Shown: positions 43,701 to 56,512 of the stretch, piece after piece
Position numbering within the stretch: position 1 is the stretch's first letter
How the letters are laid out: each line of letters starts with the position of its first letter
Assembly: GCA_037042915.1 (NCBI GenBank)
Contig: CM073202.1
Span: 1,364,001-1,428,000, forward strand
DNA: 64,000 bases
Direction: 5' to 3'
Source of the DNA: Auricularia sp. M13
Lineage: Eukaryota > Basidiomycota > Agaricomycetes > Auriculariales > Auriculariaceae
Program-made: the position numbers and the translations under genes
Notes under the pieces: model-generated
Seen by the model: only the letters and a program-made list of their open reading frames with translations
The model's database searches: none
What the model was told of the DNA's origin: nothing

Positions 43701-46700
43701 ATGGCTCGCTTCGCACATTCGTTCAGCCTCCTTCTCCTTTACATCGCGTGTGTGCGCGGCGCGCTGGGGCCGATCTCCACCGCGCAGCCCGTCCTCGCGG
43801 GCGGCAACGTCGCGAACGTCGCGCCGCCGGGCCCGTTCTTCCAGGGCCACACGCCGCCGTTCCCCACCAACGCGTGGTGGACCGGCTTCGCGGCGCCCCC
43901 GCAGAATGCGTGCGTGTCATCGCCGATCCCGTCTCCTAGTCTATCGCAATAGTGTTCGCTGACGCTGACGTCCTACGCCGCTGTTGCTGTTGCTGTGTCC
44001 GATTTGCGCTGCAGCCTTGTCGCCGGGCCCGCGCCGTACGCGTCGCTGTGCACGAACGACTCGTTCCACTTCGGGCTCTCGGAGCAGCGCTCGTTCGACG
44101 GCACGTCCGTCCACCAGCCCGCGCAGCTCGACCTCGGCGTGTCGTTCGTCGAGCACGCGAGCGCGCTGGAGAACCACCGCGCCGCGGGGTGGGACTCGCA
44201 GTCCGTCAGCATCGACTTTGTCACGCCCGGCAGCGCGGCGGCGATGCGCGTGTTCCTCGTGCAGGGCGCGCCGTACATGACCTTCCGCTTCAACGCGTCC
44301 ACTCCTTTGTTCACGTCGCTCGCTGGCTCTTTCTCAAAGGTCGATCAGACGAGCATCGCGCCTGGCGGTTCTGGATGTGCGTCTGTCCCAGTATCAGGCC
44401 GGCGTGGGAGGCATAGACTCATCGTGTCGCACGCATGCTATAGTGACAGTGACGGGGACCAAGTTCACCATTACCAACGACGCTGGCGCCTACCTGCTCT
44501 ACTCGCTCGACGGCCCGCTGACGCTGGCGGTCGACGCCCCCGCGACGACCATCACGGCGTCCGCGCCGTTCTCCGGCGTCCTGCGGCTCGCGAAACTCGA
44601 CAACGCGGCGCACGAGGCCACGCTCGACGCCTATGTCGCGAACTACCCGACGGGCGTGACGACGGACTACACCTTCAACGGCGACCAGGCGAACCTCATT
44701 TTCAAGTGGGACGTCGTGGGCGACGCGAGCAAGCTGCTCATGCTCACCTACCCGCATCATCGGTATCGTTTGCACCGAGGGCACAAGGTGGGTAAGCTGA
44801 TAGACGGACGCTGGCAGTCGCGCGATGGTATCGCCCAACTTCCTCCCGCTGAACGCGCTCGCGCACATGTCGCTCAAGGGGTGGATGTATCCCGCGCTCG
44901 GCGCGACGTGGACGATGCAGTACACGCTCTCCTCCATCGACTTCAACGCGCCGCGCGCCCCGGACGCGTCGTGCATGGCGTCCCTCATCAAGGGGCTCGA
45001 GTACGAGGTCGCGCATCTGGGCGATCCCGAGCTCCCGGGCGATTTCTACAATTGGGGTGCGCGTGGACGGCGTGCTGGGCGCGGCTTGCTGACGTTCGGC
45101 TGCCACCAGGAAATCATCTTGCGGCTGTTGCGCGTCTTGGGTTCGTCTGGATTGTTCTTGTCGGACGCGGGATTGAATGGATTGCAGGCTCATCGCCGAT
45201 GAGGTCCAGCGCCCGGATCTCGTCGAGCTCGTGGTCACGCACCTGAAGGGCACCTTTGCGCCATGGGTAAAGCAAGCATCTGCTGTACATCGGGACTCGG
45301 CTGACAGACTCGCAGCTCAATGCCGCGTACACGAACGTGCAAGCTGCGTACGAGACCAACTGGGGTGGGGTGGTCAACAAAGCCGGTGCGGGCAGCGTGT
45401 TCGTCGACTTTGGTGAATATTCTATCCTGTTGCGCATTGACGGTAATCTGACTGCGTCCCAGGAAACGGTTTGTCCCTCTTCTAGGTTCCACCATCATCG
45501 CATCTCTTACCTTTCGCCAGGGTACTACAACGACCACAATCTGCAGTACGGATACTTCCTGAACATCGGGGCTGTAATTGCGAAGTACGCCAGTCTGCAT
45601 TTCTGTCGGATTTTGTGCTCAACATCAACCGCTCAGGTTTGATCCGGCGTGGCTCAAGCAGAAAACGGAGTGAGCACCAACGAAGAGCTGCTGAGCTTTA
45701 TCGCCCGCGACGTCGCGAATCCCTCGAGTCAAGATCCGTTCTTCCCGGTCGTTCGCCATAGAGACTGGTTTGCGGGGCACTCTTGGGGTATGCATAATTT
45801 TGTTTGTATGCGCGCGCAGAGCTGATGATGCCCTTGTTACAGCTTCCGGCGTTGCTAACGGTGCTGGCTCGCGAGACCAAGAGAGTAGCACTGAGGGCGT
45901 CAATGCATATTATGGCACCCTTCTTTACGCTATCGTCACTGGCCAGAAGGATCTCGAGCAATTTGCGAGGCTGCTCGTCGCCACTGAACAGATTGGGTCG
46001 CAGACGTACTGGCATCTGTACCCCGACGCCGACCCCAACGGCCGAGACGAGCCTTATCCCGAGGCCGCTGCTCGGTCCTTGATCACCATGGGGAACGTCG
46101 AGGACGAGCAGGTGCGCATTTGTTCCTTGTCGGCGCTACACGTCCCTGATCATGCTGCAGGCTGGCGCGTGGCTCTTCTGGGGAGCGGAACGAGTCGAAA
46201 TCGCTGCGATCCAAATCCTCCCAGTTACCCCAATCAACGAGGCGCTTTACGACGCGAGATGGGTGCAAAACGTCCTCAACTACACCGCCGGCGAACTTGC
46301 AGACCCGGCCGCTGGCGATGCCTGGAAATCTGTCATTTACTTGGCATATTCGAACTTCGATCCTCACAAGGCCGCTCAATTGTCGACTACACTGTCCTCC
46401 TGGGGCAGCGGCAACTCGTTCTCGAACCAGGTAACGTTTCTTAGAAAGATCACCCGTCACTAACTGTTTTTGCACCCAGGTTTACTTCACAGCGACACGT
46501 CCTAATCCAAAGGGAGATCCTATCTGCACCGGCGTCCAGCTCAACCCCGAGGGTATTTTCATCGTCCAGGACGTGGACACAGGCTTATACATCACTTCTA
46601 CCTCTGCTCAGCCAGCGCTGGTTCCATCCGCCGCCCATGCCTCCGATGCATCGCTGTTCCAGCTCTCCTTCATGCCTGGTGGCGGATCCTTCCAGAATTT

Positions 46701-48642
46701 CGTCACTGGCTTGTTCGTTACCGCTAATCCCAATGCCAATATCCCCGTTTCGTCTCTGAGCGGTGCTGCGTCTACCTGGGAGATACTAACAGCCGTTCCT
46801 GTATCTGGCGCTGGGAACGATAGCGAGGCGGTGTACAACCTGCGCTCTGGAGCTAACTCTCTCTGGGTCGACTCGAGTTCTGGTGAACTTGTAAATTCTG
46901 CGACGACGCAGTCCTCCGCGTCGCGGTTCCGCATTATCACTCCACCTCCGCCGCAAGGCAACTTCCTACTGCAGGACTCACAGTCTGGTCTCTTTGTTCA
47001 GTCCAGCGGTAATGACCCCACTCTGTCTGCGACGGCGTCAAGTCAGGGCGACGCTAGCGTCTTTATGCTGTCCCCGAACGATAACGGCGCTACGATTCAG
47101 TTGCTTTCGACCGGCCAATTCGTCAGCGCAACCCCGTCTACAGACGATCCACTCCAGGCTATCCGAAACGCAGCCAGGTACGCTATCTCTTCCTGCCAAT
47201 TGCTAGTCATTGACAGACGCATGTGGAATCTCTGCAAAGCACATGGGAAACCTTCATCATTGCGCCGAAGAAGCTCAGCACAGACGTAACGATCGCTGCT
47301 GTGTCGAATGGGCACTTTGTCGTTGCTCAGCCCAACGGGGACTTGGTCAACGCTGTGCCCTCGCCATCGAACTCCACGGGCTTCCGCCTCGTCCGACCCG
47401 GCAACCCACTTGGGCCGTTCTTCATTCAGGACGTCTCATCCAGCAAATTCTTGAGTTCGACGAAGAGCGCCCCGAAGCTCACTGCTAGCGCGGCCACTGC
47501 GACGCTCGGGACGCTCTTTCTCCTCGCGTCTGACGGCTCTGTACAGAATCTTCAAACCGGCGGTTTCGTCGCTGCGGTGCAGATCGTCCAGACGAGTTCG
47601 AATGCGACCAAAAACCCTCAGAGTTTCACGGTTACGCCAAAGGCCCTGACGTCCGATCAATTCATCGTGGGCACTGCTGACGGCAAATCCTTCTTTGTCA
47701 CCGATGCCAACGGCAACGTCGCCGTCAAAGCGACCGCCGCAAGCTCTGCATCTGCATTCCGTTTCGTCCCGCCGACGTCTCCGAGAGGGTCCTTCCTCAT
47801 CCAGGACGCGCAGACAGGAAGGTTTGTTTCGTCGTCTGCTGGAGCACCCGACCTCGTCGCGCGAGAGAGTTCCGGCACGACAGGCACCTGGTTCAACATC
47901 TCGGACGTCACCGTCAATGGCAACACGGCAGCGGCTATTCAGAACACCGTGACGCAGCAGTTTGTCACTGCCGATCCTGCGGGAGTCGGTAGTCTCAGCG
48001 CTGCACGTGGGGTGGCGTCTCTTTGGGAGATGTATACGCTGTGGCCCAAGAGCGGTACACCAGTGAGCATACAGGCATCATTCAACACGTCCAACACTCA
48101 CATCTATCATGTAGGACCAATTCGTCATCCAGGCCGGGGCGAACAACCTGTGGGTCACGACCGGCACGAGCGGCGGGCTCGTCAATAACGCCGCCAACTA
48201 CCGCGACGCGAGCGGCTTCCGCATCGTCGGCGCACAGAACCCCGTCGGGATCTTCGCGCTGCAGGACTCGAAGAGTGGCCTATGGGTGACGTCGCCCGCG
48301 GGCAGGCAGCAGCTGCTCGCGGACGGGTCCGCGCAGTCCGCGGCGACGCCGTTCGTCTTCGCGCTGCTGGACGACCCCTCCGGCGGCGGGTCCATCCAGA
48401 ACGCCCAGACGCAGCAGTTCGTCAGCGCGGACCCCAGCGGCGCTACTCCCGCCGCTGCGTCGCGCGGATCGCCGTCGACCTGGGAGACGTGGGTGGTGCG
48501 CATCCACGTCGGCTCGCCCGACCTGTTCACCATTCAGGCGATCAACAACAACGAGTACCTCGTCTCTGCCGAAGGAGGCATTTTCAATAATGCGTCTTCC
48601 GTCGGCGATGCGACTCTCTTCCGCTTCGTTCCCATTCAGTAG
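43701..48642 (+). CDS. Secreted GH81 endo-beta-1,3-glucanase fused to beta-trefoil (fascin-like) repeats
   Basis: A signal peptide (MARFAHSFSLLLLYIACVRG) leads to the GH81 catalytic region: PPFPTNAWWTGFAAP, GTKFTITNDAGAYLL, MSLKGWMYPALG, DFYNWG, VARLGLIADEVQRPD, YYNDHNLQYGYFL, VVRHRDWFAGHSWASG and DQESSTEGVNAYYG with the catalytic acidic cluster, ending NQVYFTATRPNPKGD. From about 46,540 the reading frame continues into some 650 residues of repeats alternating IQD/VQD...G-x-F/Y-V and (A/P)S(T/L)WE blocks (four S-x-W-E copies). They resemble beta-trefoil or fascin folds that bind sugars or filaments. The frame breaks near 45,261-45,285 (APW to LLYIGTRLTDSQL), perhaps an indel. More than a dozen introns. 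Confidence 0.88.
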
Positions 48643-49329
48643 ATAGAAATGTATCCGTTGGGATTTGGTTGGGCATCGGAAGTTTGCTGTCCCTTCTTTT
48701 CACACCACCTTCATTTGTCAGTCACTGCGCGTGTATGAATAAAAATCAGGTCTATCTGGTAGGGACGTGACCAGTCTCGTCACAATGACAGGGTCGCGAT
48801 ATTCCGCGACAGAAATCGTGGATTACATGAGGATTTCGCGGCAGGTGATTGCCGAAGTGAGGAATTTCTGATGGTTGTTTCTCTCCATGGCGGCTTCATT
48901 ATTAAAATGCGACTACCGAACATTCTGCCAGGTCCGTGGGTAATGCGACACATGATCACTTAGGCACGAAGTTCGAAGGGCTAGGTACCATTTGAAGGTT
49001 CTGAATCTGAGATGCTAGATCTCAGGCATCAGCAGCTGCAGGCAATTCGGCGGTGAGGTGCCTTCTGCCGCTTCTCGGAATAGCCACGCTACCTAACGGC
49101 TCGAAGCAAGGTGCTATCCTCTGCAATCCCGGACAAGGAGTAGGCATTTCCCGGGGTGAGCCGCAGGCTAACGGTGAGCGTGGCCAGCCTACGCAACTGA
49201 AAGTCTCTCTGGAAGAGTCTCCAAGAGCAGCACGTTATTGCAGTAAACCAGATGAGATTTATATCGACCTGCTATGCTACATAGTGGATGAAACAAACTC
49301 AAAGCATCTCGATTGCAATAACACAAACT
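48643..49329. other. Convergent intergenic region
   Basis: Some 690 bases between the GH81 and cyclophilin stops; no element was recognised. Confidence 0.4.
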
Positions 49330-50687
49330 TCAGTCCCTAAAACGCATCTCACCGCGACCTGCAACTCGTGTAAGATGCGGGATTGGCATACGACACGGAA
49401 CGCACCCTTGTAAATGATACCATTGCTGCTGGGCCGTTGTTCGCGTTCGTATCGTCGCTTCATTTCAGCCAGGTGGTAAAGACGGGAGGCTTCGAGGCGC
49501 TCCTTCTCTTCGCGTTCAAGCCGCGCGTCGTATTCTTCCTCCGTTTCCTGGCGCGGCTCCTTCGCGCGCGGGGTTCGTCCTTCTTCTCCCGCTCCCGTTC
49601 CTGCTCGTGGGACTGGGAGGTGCTGCGATGGCGGTGCTTGGAGTGTTTCTTGTCTTTCTTTTTCTTGTGTTTACGATCGTCGCCGGAGCCGTCCGCGTCG
49701 CCGTCGCGGTGCCTACGCTTGCTCCGTTTCTTACGGTCTCTCTCTTCTGGAGAAGCAGAGCGGGAGACTGAGGCCGAGCGTTTACGCGATCCTGTATGCG
49801 CAATGAGCATAAGGGGGCCGGTGAGCCCTAACAGAGTGCGCTACACCAGGCTGGGCGGACGCACGTTCAGGCTGCTGCGAAGGGTCGCGCTCAGCGGCGG
49901 CCGCCTTGCGGATGAGCTCGCCGCAGTTGACGATGACCACCGGCTTCAGTGGATGGTCCTTCTCGTCGGTCGGCACGTCTGCGACGGCCTCGATCACGTC
50001 GTAGCCCTTGAGGACGCGACCGAAGACGACGTGTTTGCCGTTGAGGTGCGGGCAGGCGCGCAGTGTGACGAACCACTGGCTGCCGTTGGTGTTAGGGCCC
50101 TTGTTGGCCATCACGAGAAGGCTGTATTCGGGAGGAGACGGGCTTCAACGGGACGTCCGGGCGGAGGTGGAGCGCAGACTGTACCCTTCAGAGTCCAGGG
50201 GCTGTGAGAGGTCCTCGTCTGGGAACGGGCCGCCATAGATGGATTCGCCGCCGGAACCATTGTGCTTGGTGAAGTCTTTTCATTTCGTTTTTCGCGCGCG
50301 CGTCAGGCTAGTGTTAGCCTATGCAGCAGACAGCCGGGACGCGACCGGCGCGCACTGACCTCCGCCCTGGACCATGAAGCCCTTGATGGCGCGGTGTATG
50401 ATGCTGTTCTTGTAGTAGAGCGGCGTCTGGGAGAGCTGCGAGAGCCCTTTTTCGCCGGTGGCCAGTGCGCGGAAGCTGGCAAGGAGCGCGGTCAGAGCGC
50501 GTCCGTGACGGGCGGGCGGGCGCGTTGGACGCACTTTTCTGCCGTCTTTGGGACAATGTCATTGTAGAGCTCAAAGATGACCCTGTGTGTCGGGGTCAGT
50601 AGCAGGCCGACTATATAGCCGGGCGCCCACGTGCCTCCGGGGCTGGTCGTCGCCCAGGGCAACGTCGAAGAACACGCGCGGACGCAT
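49330..50687 (-). CDS. Cyclophilin peptidyl-prolyl isomerase with charged RS/K-rich tail
   Basis: The start [18 protein letters not shown] joins [17 protein letters not shown] through an intron that must begin with GC (GGAG|GCACGT, 50,634-50,583). Then come [25 protein letters not shown] (catalytic Arg), [32 protein letters not shown] and [17 protein letters not shown]. The tail is [30 protein letters not shown], then [19 protein letters not shown] and [17 protein letters not shown], stop 49,332-49,330. The tail resembles SR-type nuclear cyclophilins (PPIG/CypRS). Two extra bases in a CG run at 49,561-49,575 break the frame before ETEEEYD; unedited, the frame stops near 49,460. Confidence 0.88.
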
Positions 50688-50828
50688 GAGGGCGCTCACT
50701 GGCAGGCTCGGACTCGGCCGGCTGTCCGGATCTGGCCGGAGGCACACGGGGACGCAGGAAGCCGCCGAGGCAAACCACTGGGTGTGCGCGAGGACTCCGC
50801 CCGTGCACCTCATGCTCTTTCCCCTCTA
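50688..50828. promoter_or_regulatory. 141-bp divergent promoter of cyclophilin and Rap-like GTPase
   Basis: Only 141 bases separate the two start codons, so transcription of both genes must start from this short segment or from overlapping leaders. No TATA box is seen inside it. Confidence 0.5.
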
Positions 50829-51815
50829 ATGCGACACTTCAGCGTTGCAGTCCTCGGCGGTGAGGCCGTTACCCCCGCGTCGCGTGCCTGCCCTGACCCT
50901 CCCGTGCCCCGTTAACGCCGTGTGCTGCAGCTGGTGGCGGTCAGTGTGTGCGGGAGACGTGCCGGACGGCGCTGACGGCCGTGCAGTGGGCAAGTCCGCC
51001 CTGACGATCCGATATTTCCGCGACGACTTCGTGTCCAGTTACGACCGTGCGTCCTGCGCATCGCGAGCAGCATTCAGCGCGCCCTGACAGCCCGTGCCTG
51101 GCAGCCACGATCGAAGGTGGGCCCGGGGACGCGGCTTAGCGTGTCGCGCTAACGCTGCCCAGAGATATACCACAAGACCATAGTCATCGACGGCGAGGTC
51201 TGCACGCTCGAGGTCATGGACTCGGCCGGCACGGAGCAGGTGCGCCGCCCGCCCGCCGCCGCCCCCGTTCCCGCCGCCGCATATGCCCGACTGACGGCCG
51301 GCCCGTGACGCCGCAGTTCACGACCATCTCCGAGCAATACATCAACAGTGCGCGTGGCTTCCTGCTCGTATTCAGGTGCGCCCCCCTGCCCGCCGTCCCC
51401 GCCCGCCGGCTCATCACGGTGCTGACTTATGCCTGCCCAGTCTTGCGCAGGAGGCAAGCCTGCAAGAGGTCCACAAGCTGCGCGAACAGATCTACCGCAT
51501 AAAGGGCCCCCAAGCTCAATCGGTAAGCGCTCGCCGCGGTCCCGCAGCTCTGTCTGAACCGTTCTGCCGTGACAGCGCGTTCCCATCGTCGTCGTGGGCA
51601 CCAAGTCCGACCTGACAGACGAGCGCGAGGTCCGCCGCTCGACCATCGGCAAGCTCTCCGCCGAGTGGAAGCTCCCGTTCTACGAGACCAGCGCGAAGCG
51701 CAACCACAACGTCGAAGCCACCTTTAACGACCTGTTCCGCCAGATGTACAACCGCTACCCACCGCCCCCGCGACACCACAATAAGCGCGGCTCCGGCTCG
51801 TGCATCATCATGTGA
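50829..51815 (+). CDS. Ras-superfamily small GTPase, Rap/Rsr1-like
   Basis: The start is MRHFSVAVLGAGGVGKSALTI, with the P-loop rebuilt across a 9-nt exon. SSYDPTIEEIYHKTIVIDG has switch I built across a 12-nt exon. DSAGTEQFTTISEQYI is switch II with Thr at the position equivalent to Ras Gln61, as in Rap. The guanine-specificity loop is GTKSDL (Thr where Ras has Asn). ETSAK is intact. The C-terminus is basic and ends CIIM, a CaaX prenylation box. Eight exons. The T-E-Q switch II and CaaX support a Rap/Rsr1-type role in polarity or growth signalling at membranes; the exact orthologue is uncertain. Confidence 0.88.
50931..50939 (+). other. 9-nt microexon in the GTPase P-loop
   Basis: TGCTGCAG|CTGGTGGCG|GTCAGT. 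With flanking phase-1 exons it encodes the middle of G-A-G-G-V-G-K-S. Without it the P-loop would read G-V-G-K and lose the GxxxxGK spacing. Confidence 0.88.
51105..51116 (+). other. 12-nt microexon in switch I of the GTPase
   Basis: CTGGCAG|CCACGATCGAAG|GTGGGC encodes P-T-I-E between Y-D and E-I-Y, containing the switch I Thr that coordinates magnesium. Skipping it keeps frame but deletes the effector loop. Confidence 0.85.
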
Positions 51816-52269
51816 ACTCTCAGTAACGACCATACCCTTTCCACGTTCTCTCCTGGTCCCTCGCCTCGTCTCTCTCTCTCTGTCTGTCCCACTCTCTCTC
51901 CTTCTGCGACCTGTTTCCTATCGCATCGACCACACGATCTGACTGCCGGATGGATCGGAACTCGCTCAACGCCATGTTGTATCGCTTTTTTGTGTGCTTA
52001 GATGGTTTCATGTATGATCCTGCTTTCTTGCTTGTATATGCGATGCACACGCTGTCCTCCAATCATATCACTGTGACAGGTCAGCCAAGCCCAACCTTCT
52101 GGAGGTCCGCTAAAGCACTGTGTCACTGCCTGAAGCAATGCACGATGCGCGCCCGTTCGGGAAGCTTCCGGCCCCTATGCGACCTCATGTAGCGCCGCGG
52201 AGTTCCAATTTAGGTCGTCAACTCTTTTTCTTCCTTTCTCCCCCCCTTGCGATAGAGAGAATCCCAGTC

Positions 52270-54854
<2,585 letters not shown>

Positions 54855-55090
54855 ATTTGCTGTGATGATATGCCATGCGGGCCCTTCTCTTCTTTCACGA
54901 ACGTATACTTTACTGCAGCACACTGTATAGAGCTTACATAGTTGACCGTCGTTTATTGAAGTTGCGTTGACACGCCGTAACTTTATTGTTTTTGAGTCTC
55001 CGGGTCGGATGTCCGACGACGATCATGTCGTTTCAGGTCCGACCAACACATGCTTCCGACCCTTGACTTGGATCTCCCACCTTCCCGTTT

Positions 55091-55858
55091 GTGCCACCGC
55101 CTGTCATGCTCTCGTTCCTTTGTCATTCGCCGCGGCCGGACGACTTCGACTATGAGCCCCAGCAGGCGTCACGCGTAAACCGCAGGATGTCGCTGTCGAC
55201 GTCGCCGCGGAAGAAGAAACGCATCGAGAAATTGTCCATTGGTGCGCCGACGGACTTCAAGCACGAACGCCATATCGGCAGCGACCTTGTGAGCTGCCTG
55301 CGCCTGCGTCTGTGCTAGGCTAGGCTGACGCGCTACTGGTAGGTTGTGCCTGCGGGGATGTTCGAGGCCGACAAGTGGCGGCGGGAGGTGCACCGCAACC
55401 ATCCGGTGCGCGCGACTCCACTTTGAGTTTCCTGGCGGTGCAGCGCTCCTGACCGATTGCAGACTCTGACCGCGCGACCGCAGTCGCTTGCGCCGCCGCC
55501 GGCCCCGCCTGCGCTGGCGCCCGTGCGACGGGCATCGCTGCCGTTTGATCAGTCGCAGCAGCAGTACGAGCAGCTCGAGAGCCCGTCGTCCGCGGCGGCC
55601 GTCCGGCGCAAGCCCATCCCAGCCTACCTGGACGAGACGGCCAGCGTGTCGCCCTTCCCGACTATCGTCGCCAACCCGAAGCCGCAGACGCAGAGTCCGG
55701 TGCAGACTCAGGCGCAGAAGCAGAAGGAGCTCGTCCGGCTGCTCGACACGCTGCCCGAGGGCCGCGACCCGGCGGACCCGCTGCTCGTCACGAAGACGAC
55801 CAAGGCGCGCTTCGACGGCGCCATGGCCGAGATTGCGCAGGCGCTGCGCGACCCATGA
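55091..55858 (+). CDS. Small CRIB-motif protein (Cdc42/Rac effector candidate)
   Basis: The likely start is MPPPVMLSF (55,091), with an internal ATG at 55,106. Three exons encode about 215 residues. The key element is KLSIGAPTDFKHERHIGSDL, matching the CRIB consensus I-S-x-P-x-x-F-x-H-x-x-H-V-G. It is followed by GMFEADKWRREVHRNHP, a Pro/Gln-rich linker and a C-terminal block (ELVRLLDTLPEGRDPAD, AMAEIAQALRDP). No kinase domain follows, so it is not a PAK; it resembles small CRIB scaffolds such as yeast Gic proteins in layout only. Confidence 0.75.
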
Positions 55859-56512
55859 TCGCCAGGCCCATATATCATTATGCCTCCCTCCCGACCAACA
55901 CTCCCCGACGATGCCCTGAATCTATCTTCGCTTTGGCTTTGCAATTGTCCCGTTCGACGACGCCTCTACGCTCTTTGATTTACCCCACGACCATCATACT
56001 CTACACTACGGCCCGAGTTGTATCTGTAATGCTTTCGCCGCTGCCCGCTGCCTGCTGGATCATGGATGGACTTGACTTGACTTCAACGCCTTCCCACGTG
56101 TGTAACTAGTACCTAGTATCCCGTGTTGCGCAACTCGATACCCCACATGGGTTCTGATTGCTCCCCTTCGACGTGGATGGTGTATGCCGCCGCGTGACTG
56201 CTTCCCACACCCCACACCGGAGCGCTGCGCCGTGCTCGCCGAACGCGACGGCCCGGTGCTGCTGGGCTTCTCCCTGTGGGGAATCTGCTCTGGATATAAT
56301 TCGGATACCGGTATCGATGCTCTGGTAAATGCAATGGGAATGGAATAGTGCTCATGTGGCATAGGGAAGTCTGCGATGCATAAGCGCAGCTCAACGTCCG
56401 TTGCGAAACCGGGTGTGCCGGTCAGAGCCTCGGGCAGCACTTGAACTTGAGCCCGCTTGGTTGGCGATATCGGCCCCTGTCGTCCCTGGATCACTATCTT
56501 CCTCCCGCCACC
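55859..56512. other. Intergenic region
   Basis: About 650 bases between two co-directional genes; no element was recognised. Confidence 0.4.

Noticed and set aside
47171-47220. Frame reading through the short gtacgc...gacag segment of the GH81 gene
   Set aside because: Leads to a stop; a 62-nt intron ending at ctgcaaag instead restores the S-T-W-E repeat.
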